This document shows, one piece after another, positions 38,001-51,700 of a DNA stretch of 64,000 bases. The notes below the pieces were generated by a model, which was not told the DNA's origin, searched no databases, and worked only from the letters and a program-made list of their open reading frames with translations. Position 1 is the first letter of the stretch. The number at the start of each line of letters is the position of its first letter. Both the position numbers and the translations under genes were made by a program. This DNA comes from Oncomelania hupensis (taxonomy: Eukaryota > Mollusca > Gastropoda > Littorinimorpha > Pomatiopsidae). The stretch spans positions 47,591,581 to 47,655,580 of the forward strand of contig CM072511.1 of assembly GCA_036898135.1 (NCBI GenBank), given 5' to 3'.

Positions 38001-39668
38001 CACTGTCTTATGTCACCGAATGTTTACGAATTTACAGGATTCGACTAGCTATCGCCAGAAAGACCTGGAACATTCGATAGATAATAAACAAGTAATTCCA
38101 GAAAATTCCCAACTGTACTACAACAATATTGATCGACTAAAATTATCAACATTACACAAAGCTTTTTCTAGCAACAGTGCAGAATCAAATCAAATACAGG
38201 CTATCATCGCACGCTTTGCAAACTAAAATGTTCGGAACTATCGTATGCGTCTCAATCGTAACAGAAGCATACCTGAGAGAGCAGTTAGTGTGTCCCATTC
38301 TTCTCTAGGAGATGCCAGATTGCGCATGAAGTTATTCAGAAGGTTTGTATCATAGAACTTTTCTTTCACGTCCAATTTTGTCTGTAAGCAAAAACAAATA
38401 CAAGATTTGCACTATTTGAACTAAAAATCACAGCAGAAGTACAGTAATACGAGTATCTTAAAACATCCCTTCCAGATAGAAATAGAAAGTCTATGGGGCA
38501 GCGGGCCCTCCACATGGCCATCGAAGGATTAGCATGGGCTAACATTAGGAGATAACATTTCAACTTAATAACCAATTAAAAGTGCATTTGCTAGAGAAAC
38601 TACATAGCAATACATGAAAACTGCATAGCAATACAACATGATTAAGACTAACACTAGTAGTCAGTGATCGTCCTAGGGATTTGCAAAACCGGTACGACGT
38701 CACAGTAAACAAACCCACTCGAACGCAAACCGGTAATGCGTCACTATTTTATATAAGTAGACGCGACTCTGTTAATGCACTTTCTGTTTCATTAGAAACA
38801 TCTTCGTTTTTACATAAACTTCTTTTATCGCCCCTCTCCCCCCTAGCAAAAAATTAAAAAAGAGATTTTTGCTTCTTCATTATTACTAGCCTATCTGCCA
38901 CTGTCGCAATACATACTGACGAGCACGAGGGAAGAAAAAATCAAAAAGTGCGCGAGTTTAATTTATCCGTATTCACGATAGCCTTGCGCCCGCCAATGTT
39001 ATATCATTCATTACTCAAACCATAACTGTTCTCTCTGTGGTCTGCAAGGTGCATTGAAGTGTATCGAAATAGCACCGTCTCTGTCTCTCTCCCTTCATTT
39101 CTCTTGTTTTTCTTTCTCTTTTTCTTTATTTTTGAAACCAGTCAAACAAAATAAGAACCGGTAGGCTCTACCGGCTACTGATTTTTCAACCGGTATTTTT
39201 ATTCTCAAACTGGTAAAATACCGGTAATTTCCGGTTAAATCCATCCCTGAGTAGTAATAGCTGACATTTCCTTCATGCATGGATAAATGTTAGTTGCCCA
39301 GAGTAGGGTTTTGCAGATGATACACAGCAGTGAAGCGCATACTGTTTATTATGACTGAAATAAATTGAAAACGTTCCACCAATTAGCACTTTTGTAGGAC
39401 AGGTTATAAAGATCACTTTTATGTAAAATGTGCCACTCTCATTTTATAACACCAATGACGCACGGGGAACTCACAAAAAACACTGATTCAGGCTTTCTTA
39501 CTTTGTGTAAAAGTTGCCACTGGTCTGTCACTGCAGCAACATCTGCCTCCTCACATAACATACTTGATCTGAACAACTTAATTTTTTTCTCCATCTCCTT
39601 TACAGTTCTGCAAAATAAAAACAAATAATTCATAATAAGTCTGATAAAAGCATGTCAGAGAGAGAGAG

Positions 39669-39712
<44 letters not shown>

Positions 39713-42700
39713 AATCATTGCCACCAGTTTTCCTCTGACAAAAGATAGGCATGTCACTTTATGCCAGAAACTTTGCAAAATGACGCCATCTCCAAAGACT
39801 GGTTAGCATAGCAAATGTACACTGTGGCAGTGTAGGCTTATAATTATATAAACGACAGATGACACAAAAATCTTCAATCATACCAACATGCCTGAGGAAA
39901 GATTGTCTCTACAAAAGATTTCAAGGAGACATGCTCGAAGTGTACAAATATACACCAGACTAATAATACAATATATCTAGTCTAAGCAACTGATGCCACA
40001 GAAAACACTTTGGGCTGAGGGTTGTCAAAGGCTGGAATACTTTTCCAGAACCTGTATCAGTGTATGTCTCGCGTGAGACATAATACGTGGCATAAACCAA
40101 GTGAGTTCTTAATTCAAGTGCAAACTTGATACTATGACCATATCATATCATATGGCTTTGTAGGCTATCAGCCTTTATTGCCTGCTCTAGGTCACTTTGT
40201 TTGCTGGGGTTTTATGTGCTTTTACCCTCGCACTACAAATATGGATGCGCGCACTTATTACTACTGATAAATTTCTAAATCTGTTTTGTACACTTTAGAT
40301 TTCCAAAAACTATCAATACCATTTTAAAATGAGTTTACTGTTCCTGCTGTCACAACAAATTGTGGTAAATAAATTATTCCATGCATATTATTATTCTATT
40401 AGTAAAGAAACTGTAAGGAATTGAGTCTGTTCAACTCTCGATACTAGTGCAAAAATAAAATTATATATTTTTACGTCATTATCGTACTGCATGATGACGC
40501 ACATTTCGCCATTTCCGGTGTCCGTTATAATGATCTGAAGAAAATGGATGTATGAATGTTGAGCAGTGTGTTTGTTATTGTAATAGTCGTGTCCAGCCCT
40601 CTTTGGACGTACGTAGACCAATAGATAATATATAGAATAAGTACTTGGATATTAAGGAATGATAGATTTTGATGGAAATGTATAATTTAGAATAAGGACT
40701 TGAATAGTGAAGGTCATAAAATGGAGAAAATGACCGTTGTTTTGCCCTAACAAGAGCGGCGAATTTTCATTATGAATAGATTTAAGGTGAAAATAATATT
40801 ATGACATAACGTTAAGGATTTTGTTCACATTGTCTGTTTTAGTTAGGGTTTTTATGTGGAGGTAGGGCCTAATCAGGGGAAAATAATGCAATAATCAAGT
40901 CATCAACACTGGGGATCTGTTTATCATCATGATCATCGAGCCATGTAGCCATAGGACTGCTATCTTCATTGAACATTGACTGTGCATTGAGACAACATCA
41001 TCGGAAATCAAATTCTTCGTAATCCTGCAAATTAGTGTTGTGATTAATCATTTATTATTATTGTTGTGTCATGTCGTCTTCGTGAGGAATAAATGAGTGT
41101 GAATGAAGTATTCAAACAAAAACAAAAAGTCTTCTTTTATTTTGTCATTCCAATTTATTTATTATTATGAAATAGACTTTTAACGAACGCTGCTTCGTTA
41201 CAAAAACAACTATTTGTATGATAGTATGAGCTACACTGGTATTGGAGTGCCGGGGTTTTTCAGTATAAATAGTATCCCCACTTTATGGAAATTTAGTGCT
41301 TTAAATTCCCACTGTCGCTGTCTTCCTCATTTACTCTTTCCTATTCCTGCTCTGTCCTTCACTCTGCTATACTATCTTCTTCTTCGCTAGATCAATGACC
41401 TATTTTTTTTCTTGAAAACTCTTCCTGGACAAGACTCCTTGTTTGTGTATGAGGTCTGTTGGATCAGCTTGGGAGTGTTGGACGCTTTCTGCCGGGTGGT
41501 CACTAGGGCTTCCTATGATTGTACTATTTAGCACTATAGGCATTTTATATGTATGTGTTTCATTGATGATTTATAATGATGTTTGTATTCTATTTTGTTT
41601 TTGTAACCGGGGTGTTCGCGTAGTTGAGGTCAACCCTCAGCCGTCCCCCGCGTGGGATGTCTTTATTGTAAAGTGACTGGCCGGTGGAGGGCATTCAATT
41701 TTCCCACTAGGGTTGTTTCGGCAGATCTTTTATGCGGATTGGGGGTTGTCCGGTCCTGATTTGGCTCGGAGGAGTCCGCTGGACCTAAAGCAAGAATCAA
41801 TCAATCAATCAATCAAGTCAACTACTAGCGAACAACAGCCGAACAAAGCAATCTCCAACCAAATTCCTTGATAGTGACCCACCAAGCCCTTGCACAGTTT
41901 GCAAGAAAATGGTGACAGAAGAGGGTATTCAGTGTGATAGATGTAGTGCATGGGTGCATGGAAATTGTTGCGGACTCTCACCATCAGCCTTGGACTTTTT
42001 GGCATCTTCCACGGTGGATGCCATAAAGTGGTATTGTCCTGTATGTGAAAAGGAAAAGGATCCTACAGATAAAGTGGCAGAACAACTTGCCAAACTAGAC
42101 ATACTTACTCAGGTTGTACTAACTCTTCAGCAACAAAATGCCCTGATACTTGAGATGCTGAAGAAAGAGAGCTGTAAGTCCATGACTATTGAGGAGAAAG
42201 TGAGAGTACAAGTGTCAGAGGCTCTTGACAGTAGGAAAGAAAGAGATGAGAGGATGAATAATATAGTGTTGTTCAATGTGAGTGAAAGTAAGGAAAGAAG
42301 GGCAGAAGATCAACATGATTTGGGAGTGGTGAAAAGCATTTTGAATGCAGTGCAACCAGAATTGGAAGTGAGTTGCCTGAATGGAAGCAGCATTACTCGT
42401 CTAGGTAGGCGGAAAGAAAATGAGGATGGCTCCAAGCCCAGACCAATCAAAGTTTCCTTCACAGAGCCAGAGATGCGCAGCTCTATACTCAGGAAGGCCT
42501 GGCGGCTTAAGAACCACCAGGAGTTTAGCAAAGTTGGCATCTCTGCAGACAAGACCCTGACTGAAAGGAAGCAGGAGAGAGAAGTACGGCTGGAGTGTGC
42601 AAAGAGGAAGGGGGATGGAGAGGATGTGGTGGTGTACCGTGGAAGAGTGATGACAACAGTTGAGAGAGAGAATCTGAGGAGGAAGGGGGAGATGGAGGTG

Positions 42701-45700
42701 AGAGTGGACGGAGGTGAGGCGGATGGCAGGAAGAAAGATGAGGATAGAAGTGACAGAGTTAGAAATAAAGGGGAACAGGATTCCAAGAATGAGGGTGGGA
42801 GGAGTGGTCATGGGAAGGAGACTAAAGCTATAGGGAAAGGTCAGAGTAGAGGTGACAGGGGAGTGGATGCTGGACTTCAGGGAGTGTGACTTGATGGTGA
42901 TGTGGTGTGTGAGGGGGAAACTGCCGGTGATGTTGGTGGAGGAAGAAAATCTGATAGTTTATTAAGATGCATGTGGGTCATTCTCTGTAGAATGGTACAT
43001 AAAGTGTGACATGATAGCCAAAATATTTTTTTTAATTCTAGAATGTGATCTATGCACAAAATATATGATAGAACTTGCTCTTCAATTTCCTGTATTTTTT
43101 TTTATATTTGAAGAAAAAACTTCTTAGCTATGGGGATGCAAACTACCCTCACCCAAGGTGTGAACGGTTGCTACGGAGTAACCAAAGTGTGTGCAAAAAG
43201 TTATTAAAAAAAATTAATTACTATAATTATATTGTTATATTGATAGATTGCATGAATGTTGTGATTGTAATAAATATCAAACTGAAAATGTGTCTAAAAA
43301 AGTAACATCAGACACATTTATAAGCTTTTAGATTACGAGCATCCAACGTTGTACGTAAATTTTACAACAAAGTTTAGTGTACTCAGACACAACATTTTTT
43401 TTAAAATGTCATTCACTGCTAAAAATATTCAGCATTAAATGCAGTGCACTGGGCCAAAATGAATTTGGCATAAGTTAATATGGGTTGCTGATATTCCCTG
43501 AGGCCAAGAATGTGTAACGGTTGCTACATAGTAACCAAAAAATTATTTTTTGCAAAAACAAAGCAATAATTTCTTTTTTGCAATTTTTTGGTGTGTGTGT
43601 GTGTGTGTTTATTAAGATTATGTTAGCACAAATGCACTCAAAACTAGCACAGTAGAACCTCCTCAAAGACCCTTGTTTTAAAAATATACATATTTTTGTT
43701 TTTTAAATGTCTCGGCTGGTGACCTTTAGATTGTCAAAAGCTTTAATAGGAAATTCTACTGCACTAGTCACTAGGAAGTCTGCAACATAAATGAATAAAA
43801 ATTACAAAAAGTGTTTATTTTCCAAATCAATTTTAATGAAAAGCAAACCAAAATAAATGCTTTGATTCTTTAACTACAGTGAAACAAAATGATATACAAG
43901 AAGGGATGGTTACCTGATTATAGGGAAAAAATTGAAATTTATTTCAAAAACTTATTTAGAAATAAAACAATATCTGATTTTCAAGTAGCATTCTGTTTCA
44001 TAATTTAATACAAATGAAAACATAAAATAAATAAAACCCCGTAAGCTTACCACAAAAATTACATAGCACTCTTAGCAGCCATCTCAATCAAAAAACAAAC
44101 ATTAAACAAGGTTGTCACAACACCAATTCAATTAGAATATTAACACACATTCAAAAAAAAGCTGAATAAATAGAAAAAAAGAAAAAATAAGTAATGATTT
44201 TAAAAGAAGTAATGGTCACGTCGGTCCATAGCTGGGGTGGGGAGAAGGGTAAGCTCATTGATGGAGACATCAACATCGATGTCGTCAGTTTTTGGAAAGG
44301 TGAAGTAGGTGCCATGGTTTTTCATGAATTTGACTGTGGCCTTCTGTGACTTGTCATCAAATTCAATCACCTGTAAGAGATCAAACAAACAAACAAAATT
44401 ACTAGTGTGTTACCTCTTTGTAAAATTTCATCAATAGATACAAACACCAAAATAATTATATTTATTAGTACACTTCAACGGAAAACCTGAATTATTTAAT
44501 ATGCTTTTATTTAAAGTGAAAAAGCAAATGATACAAGTGCACTCTGATGCTTATAAATATATACAATTTAGATAGTCAATTACAAACCTGCCCATAAAAT
44601 CTGTTCTCTTGGCCCCTTTTACCGGTGTAGTTTTTCGACACCCAGCTTCCATGCTGAATGCGGCAGGATCGAGATGAAGTTGCTGGGGTGTCCATCTGAA
44701 ACAATTTAAAATCCACAAATTATAAACAAGTTTTAGAGCTTCTTTTTTTTTTTTGGTGGAGGGCGGTGGGGGAGGGGGGGGGGGGGGCCGCGTCAGAATT
44801 AATGAAAATTAAATCTATTATCTAAAACGACAAAACTGACATTCATACTGGTATATAATATATGTCATTACTATGGAAATTACCTGCTTGCTACTGCCAG
44901 GTTCAAGGGTGTCCTCCGTCATCAATACACCTGCTGCAGCTGATGGTTCTGGAAACTCAGTCTGTAACAGTGTATGAAAGTAAAATAAATAAATGAGGGA
45001 AACAAGAAAAAAAGAGAGCAAGTAAATAATTGCAATCAAAATTTTAGATGAAATTTTTTTTTTACCTGCATTGCATTGGAGTCGTCTGAGGGTGCATGAT
45101 CTTGCTGGTGGGGCAAGGCTGAAGTGGCAGTCAGGTGGCCAGGTCTGCCGCGTTGCTGCCCTTCATACTTTAGGTCATAGACCGTCCAGTCTCCAGCATC
45201 GGGAGACAGGCATGTTCCAATGCCTGTCATGCAGGCATCGCAGGCACAGGTCAGATGCCTAGCCATTATTTTTCCTTTCTCGATGCATTTAACAGCATGG
45301 AATGCACGGGTCCCTGGGACTGTCCTGATGTCTCTATCTTTTCGATCTCTGGTGATCTGTCCCTCACCAACCCAGAAGAAAGATCTTAAGTAGTGGTGGC
45401 AGCCTTCTTCATGGGGCTGCCTACTCAGGGAGGAGGTGCAGAACTTGTAAAGGTCTGCTGCAGTAGCAATGATTACACTGCCAGAGACCACCGCAGTTGT
45501 GGCTGCATGTTTAACAACTGCAGATTCTCCATCTGAGGGGCCCTTGCCATGCCGCGAGCCAAAAAAGTTGCGCTCTAAAGTAGCGTCGAAGTCCTCTAGA
45601 GCGCATGCGATATCGGCAAACGGCCCTTTTGATTTATATTGAGCAGCGCAGCCATCAGTCCACTGAATGATGTGGTTAACTTGTAGTCCCCGAGTCCCTC

Positions 45701-48700
45701 TGAGGTGTTCCACAGCCTTGGTGGTGAAATGATGCACGGCGTTGAAGTCGTGCTTCAAATCCTCAGAAATGAACACGAGCGACTCGGTGACTGTCTCACC
45801 ACAACCCACTGGGCAAGCATAATAAGTGACAGCGGGGTGCACTGTCACTTGATTGTGATGCCAGTGTGCAGCTTGGACTTCTTCCTGATAACAGATTTAA
45901 AAAGAAAAAAAATATTTATTAATATTGACCCCAACAAACAGAGCAGAGATATTGTATGTATTGTAAGATGGAATAGGACATATTTAATAAATTATGAAGA
46001 TGACTTGTCATCTTATTGAACAGTTAAATACAATAAAAGTGTTTTGTTGGGAGGGGGTGGGGGTGGGGTTTTCCCCCTAAGATGATTAAAACTAACCTGG
46101 TAGACACAAGAGAAGTTTTCTGCAAAGTCCAAGACCATGCACACTGAATGGGCCGGGAACGGTTTCAGGCTGCGGACATTCCTAAACTGCAGGAATTGCC
46201 AGTCCGCTCTGAAAAGGTGATGTGCTAGGAACTTCACCTCCTCGACAAACTCCTGCATCAGCTGGGTAACAGTGCCATGCTTAGACAGGAGCATCTTGCG
46301 GCTCACCTGGAAACATATTTTTAAGCGATTATAAATTACCTTAATTTAAAATGAAAACAAAACTCTATTATAGTATAAAGTTATTTTATCCAACAACAAG
46401 GATAAGTTTAACAATAAAAATAGCCATATTAAATACTGGCCATATAATTTTGGACTATTCAATTTATCAAAATACTGTGCATTCTTACTGGCTTTCCCTT
46501 TGTGGTAACAACTTTGGTTTCCCAACGATACCACTTCAGGGCATCAGTGTGTTGCTCCAGTGGTTGCAGATGCTCTTGCAGTTTTTTGATGCCGCATGTG
46601 CTGCATTCTCCATAGCAGCAGTCCTTTCTTTTGCTGTTGCAGGTGATGAGCTCTACCGCCTCACGCTCATTCTTAATGCAGCACCTGATATAAAAAAAAA
46701 AAAAAAACATTAAAGTCTGTTTTATATAATTATAAGTATATTTAAGGGAACATATTTAATAGTTAGAAGCAGCACCTTATAAAAAAGCCTCTTGGTGCAA
46801 CACAATAATTCATTAAATAAAACAATCATATGCTATGTGAGTATGTCATAGTAAAATGTCAATTAAACATAATAGAAAATTTTTTTGTTACATACCTCCG
46901 GTCAATAACAGTTGGAACTGCATTTAAAGTGGTGATTTTCAATCCCACATTTGTGCAGTATTCACACAAACAGCCTCTGAGTTTGCCTTGGGCTATTTTT
47001 CTGACCCCAGCAGGTCTGCATTTGGCAAAGGTTGAAAAACCCATTCTCATCCCGGTTGACTCCTCAAAGTCTTTATGCAAATCCTTTAGGGGTTTCTGCA
47101 GCTGCACTGCTGGTTTGCCAGTTTTCTTACTGACAAGTTTCTTGTCTGGCAGCTGTACACCAGATTCTCGGATGAACTCGGAAGCTTGCTTCTTTATTGC
47201 TTTCTCCTTGCGGACTTTGAATGCTGCTCCTCTCTCGTTGCGAACAAGAGTCCGACGGTCCATGCCCAGCAACGCACTTCTGCATTTGACAGACTCTGCT
47301 TTTCCAGTTTGAGATAATTTGCCAACCACAGTAAGAAAGGCTTTCCGGTGTGCTCTCATCTCTCCACTTTTCTTGTTCTGTAGCTCTGCAACGCCCTCTC
47401 TCACCATTTTACCAATCTTCTCTGCATCTTTGTCAAAAGATAGGTTCAACAACGCTTTCTTTCTTGGTGAAGCCTTTTCTATTAAGTCAGTCACTGTTCC
47501 AACAAATTTTGTGGGACTATGTGGCAGTGCGCTTCGTGCTCTTTCTAAAGCTTTTCTCTTTGCTACAGGAGTTCTGCTATCTTCCAAAGTGGCTTCTAAA
47601 TCACAAGTGACCGTAGCAGCATCACCAGTCTGCACCTCCTTTGAGATCTGCTCTTTCATTTTCTTTTCAGCCAGCTTCAATGCATATTTCTCTCTTCTTC
47701 TAGTATTTCTGGCTTCTCTAGTTTTCCAGTGTTCTTTAGCTTTCCTTTCTTCATATTTTTGGTTCCAATGTGCTCTTTGGGCCTCGATTTCTTTGATGTC
47801 TCGACGAGTGGTAACTTTAGCTGTCATGTTTTCTTTCTTGTTTTGTCTGCACTTTTGAGTCCTAAGCTTAGACTTTTGAGCATCCTCTTTTTTCTGCTCT
47901 AGTGTCCGGTTGGCGTGGTACTCACTGCATTTGACTTTATTTTGAAGTTGCATGAGTGCATACCATTCAGGGTCTTCTTCCTTTTTCTTGAGCCTGTACA
48001 ACTTCATCCGTTCTGCATTTGTCATCTTCACCTTCTTTTGTGGAGAAGGCATCTCAGTAGGTAGCAGAGGGGGGGAAGAAGGCAAATCTGGAGGTCCTTC
48101 ATGCTTCCTCTTAACTCTGCTTGAGCGCCTGCAAGGCTCTGTTGGATTACTGGACAGGTCACAAGATCCCGGCACTGCAGAAGATTGGTCAGAAGAAGGC
48201 TCCAATTCATCATTCATCTGCAAAAAATTTTTTTATTTCATTATAATATCAGGAAAAAAAAAACAATCGCAAGCTCCTCTAATTAAAATAAGGTTACTTA
48301 AATGAGGTTATTAAGTTTACTGAAACAATGGTACAAAGTAACTGAAACATGCTACATATTTTCCTTAGATTTAATAGCAATTCGGCCTATCTCATGATAG
48401 GGAACTATGTTTGAAATAAGGTAGGCTAGTCTTGCAAAAATCCCATTTTCAGACATTTTGTTTTGAAGTTGTAAAGACTCTGCTTTAAATTTAAAATGTT
48501 ACTATTAAGAAAACAACTAAATTAAATGTATCAAAATAATAGCTGTTATGATATGAACTGACAATTTGAACTAACTTTTCAGTAGGCTAACCCATCACAT
48601 TCACAGCAAGCCTTTCGTTTCTTTGTTGCAAACGATCACTGACTAATAAAAAATAAAAAAATTTTAACCAAAAAAGACAAAGGCAAATGTTTTCAAAAAC

Positions 48701-51700
48701 TAAAATATACTACTACAGTAAAGCTACACTACTAAAACACAGATTTCTTGTAAATAAATGAAATGAAAGTGAAACACCATATGTTTGCATTACGTTTGCT
48801 ACAAGTAACAATGGCGTCAGTTTCTTAACTGCGAACGAACATCCGAAGATTGATATTTTAAATTTTAAATCGATATCTCATTCTGTTACAAATAAGCAGA
48901 AACACAGAAATATTAAGTCAGCCAAACAGTAAGCAGTCTAGACAATAACTAAAATTTATCGATTCATGATGTCATAATAAATAAAATTTGCAAAAATCTG
49001 AGCACATTCGCTACTAGTAACGGCCGTTTTCATCGCATGTAGCGAAAGTTATAAAATGATTTTTATTTGCAGTAAAATGTAAATTTTTAAAAAAAAATTG
49101 CGATTCATTTCTTCATTTCCGTATTAATGTTTAAAATTTTGAAATGTGATGTAAATATAAATATCCTTTATGCTTTCATATACGGAGATTTAGAAAAAAA
49201 AAATCCTCATTATGGATAACTTTCGCTACAAGGAACGATACGCATCGCTACTTGTTTGCGAACGTTCGATCGATCAATATAATATTCTCAGAGTATACAA
49301 TTTTGTGTGAAATAAACTTACACTGTGTATTTATTAAATATTTTTTTGTTAAAATAAATAGACCAGGATGGACATTTAATCATAAGCAGGTATATTTGAG
49401 CTGAAATGAATGGAAAATAGGGAAACCGGTGCACGTTTGCAACAGGAAGTGACAAGTTTTGTTACTTGTAGCGATCGTAACAAAAAAACTCAACTTGTTC
49501 GAATAAATAAACAAAGAACTGAAATAGTCGTGAAATGTTTAGTTCACAATGTTCTACGTTTAATTAAATTTTCTGAAATACTACACGTTATTTTTCTTGT
49601 GTAATGGAGATTTGAAAAACAAACAAACAACTTTTTCATTTCGAGATTTGATCGATACCGTTTAAAAATAGAGAGCAATGAAAATCGCCTAATACCACCA
49701 CTTGTCAGCCGGAATTAATCACTCTACAAATGTTTTGTAAAGTCTCCGTCATAAAAGTTATCATAAAACCATTACAGACCTATTTTGTGTTTAAATAAAC
49801 GAAAAAAAGCAACAATTTCTTACCTTGATCACTTGAGTGCATCAACTCTGAACTTTCGCTACACAAGTACGCCACGTGGAAACGATACTATCTTTTGCGG
49901 GTTTTCAAAATACGTCACAACATGGAGGCAAACAACTCACATCTTTATTCTTCCGCGATCATACTGCATAAAATAAGCCCAAAACAAAATGCTATCAGCT
50001 TCGGATTTCGTCAATAAACCTCTTTACCGATGTTCGTTCGCTACATCTCAAATTAGTAACGAAAATTTTATTAAACATATTTTTATTAATAAATCTTTTT
50101 AACATAGTCTGCATTCGTTGAAACAGTGTTGCGTATGAATACAAAGTATGTGAAAACAAGTAGGCCTATTTGTAAACTACAGCTTTCCTTTGTTTAGACA
50201 GAGTTGAGGTTTAAATTTCCGAAGCGTTAGTAGTAACGAAGCGTAGCGAACGTTCAGCTTTTTTTAATTGCGCAATCTTTCGCAAAATTGTCACAAATTC
50301 ACATTTTCTCTTTATGGATGGACAGCCTACACTACTTTCTGTTCAAAAACGGTGATTATTTTCTTTAAAACTTTTTTGATTGTATTTAGCACTGAACATT
50401 TTTTGGACATTGTCATCCATGTCACAAAATGGAGGCTGTAATTTTAGCTAATTTGCTGGTAAAACACTTAATTACAAAATAATCACAATGCCCAACACCA
50501 AATTTGTTTTAAAAAATATTTATTTAATTTATGGATACAACAAAACAATAAAAAACAATACATAAAGACCAACACATTCAATTCTATAGACTTTCAAACT
50601 AGGTTGGTATACTGAGTACCATTCTACAGAGAATGACCCACGTACACAAACGCAGATTCTTTAATAAACAAATTACCAGAATTTGAACTATTAGTAAGTG
50701 AAAAGAGGTTTGATGTGATAGCTGTCACTGAAGTGATGATGAAGAACTTATGTAATGACATTGATAATTTTGTGTTGCCAGGCTACACTTGTATGACAGT
50801 GACACAGGGCAGAGGAGTTAGTTTGTTTGTAAAAGAGGGCCTGGATGTATTCAGGTTATACGAATTAGAGAAGTGTTTTAACCCAAGTATTTTATGCAAA
50901 ATAACCTTACCCAATAAGGAGTCATATGTATTCGGGGTCTTATATAGATCACCAAACTGTACTGAAGAAGAAAACGGGAGGGTCAATGTCTTGATCAATA
51001 AGCTTTTTGATGATCATGGGCGGGAGCGAGTTATTATTACTGGTGATTTTAATTATCCTGAGATTGACTGGGACCTCGAGGTTTCCAAGAAGGGTACTGA
51101 GCATCCAGCCAGTGTATTTCTTGAGACGGTACAACAGCAGTTTTTGACTCAGCATGTGAACGAACCAACTCATTATAGAGCTTTGCAAAAAGCTAATGTT
51201 CTTGATTTAATCTTAACTAATGGTGAATTTGTGTCGTCAGTTGAATTTCTCCCACCCTTAGGTAAGAGCCATCACTTGGTAATAGAATTTTCTCTTCTTG
51301 CCGGTGGGAATGCCAGTGCAGGCCATGTCCCTGTAAAATACCAGTTTACAAAGGGTGATTATGAGGGTATGAGGAGGTTTGCGCGAAAGCATGAATGGAA
51401 GAGAGAATTGCATGAGGGTTTGAATGTGAATGAGTGTTGGGATAAGATAAAGAGGATGCTGAAAGAGGCCAAAGAAATGTTCATACCAGTGAGAAAGTTT
51501 AAAGTACAGGATGGAGGGGGCAAAAAGACGAATATTCCACCAGACATGCATGACAAGATTAGACAAAAAAGACGAGCCTTTAAGATGTATAAAAAATACC
51601 CTACTAAAGCTAATTACGATGCCTATGCAAAGTCTCGTAACCAGGTGAAATGGTTGTCTCGTAAGTTGGTGATGGCAAAGGAAATGTATCTGGCAAAAGA

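Larger units (their letters stand above)
42975..50639. mobile_element. TIR element C, autonomous DNA transposon (Sola-like proposed)
   Basis: Perfect inverted ends of 24 bp start GGGTCATTCTCTGTAGAATG at each side. The left flank is ATGT (42971-42974) and the right flank ACGT (50640-50643). The uninterrupted CR1 sequence would read GCATGTACACAAACG, so this is a 4-bp target duplication with one later change, or no duplication with a TIR two bases longer. The element carries one spliced gene on its minus strand (44200-48217). Copies of GGTTGCTAC or inverses and variants (GTAACC, TTCGCTAC, GTAGCGAA) cluster at 43166-43527 and 48780-50250, outside the gene. Confidence 0.88.

Noticed and set aside
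29032..39607. First read as the C-terminus of a giant KNL1 gene
   Set aside because: A phase-matched first exon at 54153-54184 gives a complete 399-aa protein, and no large KNL1-type exon with MELT repeats lies between. Only the fold resemblance is kept.
40391..40621. 76-codon minus-strand frame in intron 1 of the RWD-like gene
   Set aside because: No recognisable domain, no splice context, AT-rich intron composition.
42310..42811. Two long minus-strand frames opposite CR1 ORF1
   Set aside because: Low-complexity Ser/Leu/Pro shadows of the GA-rich ORF1 sense strand.
47319..47858. 179-codon plus-strand frame opposite the transposase
   Set aside because: Antisense shadow of a Lys/Arg/Glu-rich coding exon, which leaves few stops on the other strand.
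42975..50639. Element C as a Helitron or Crypton with no target duplication
   Set aside because: It has long perfect inverted ends and an RNase H-like protein, and the flanks fit a 4-bp duplication with one change. The zero-duplication reading remains possible but is less likely given elements A and B.
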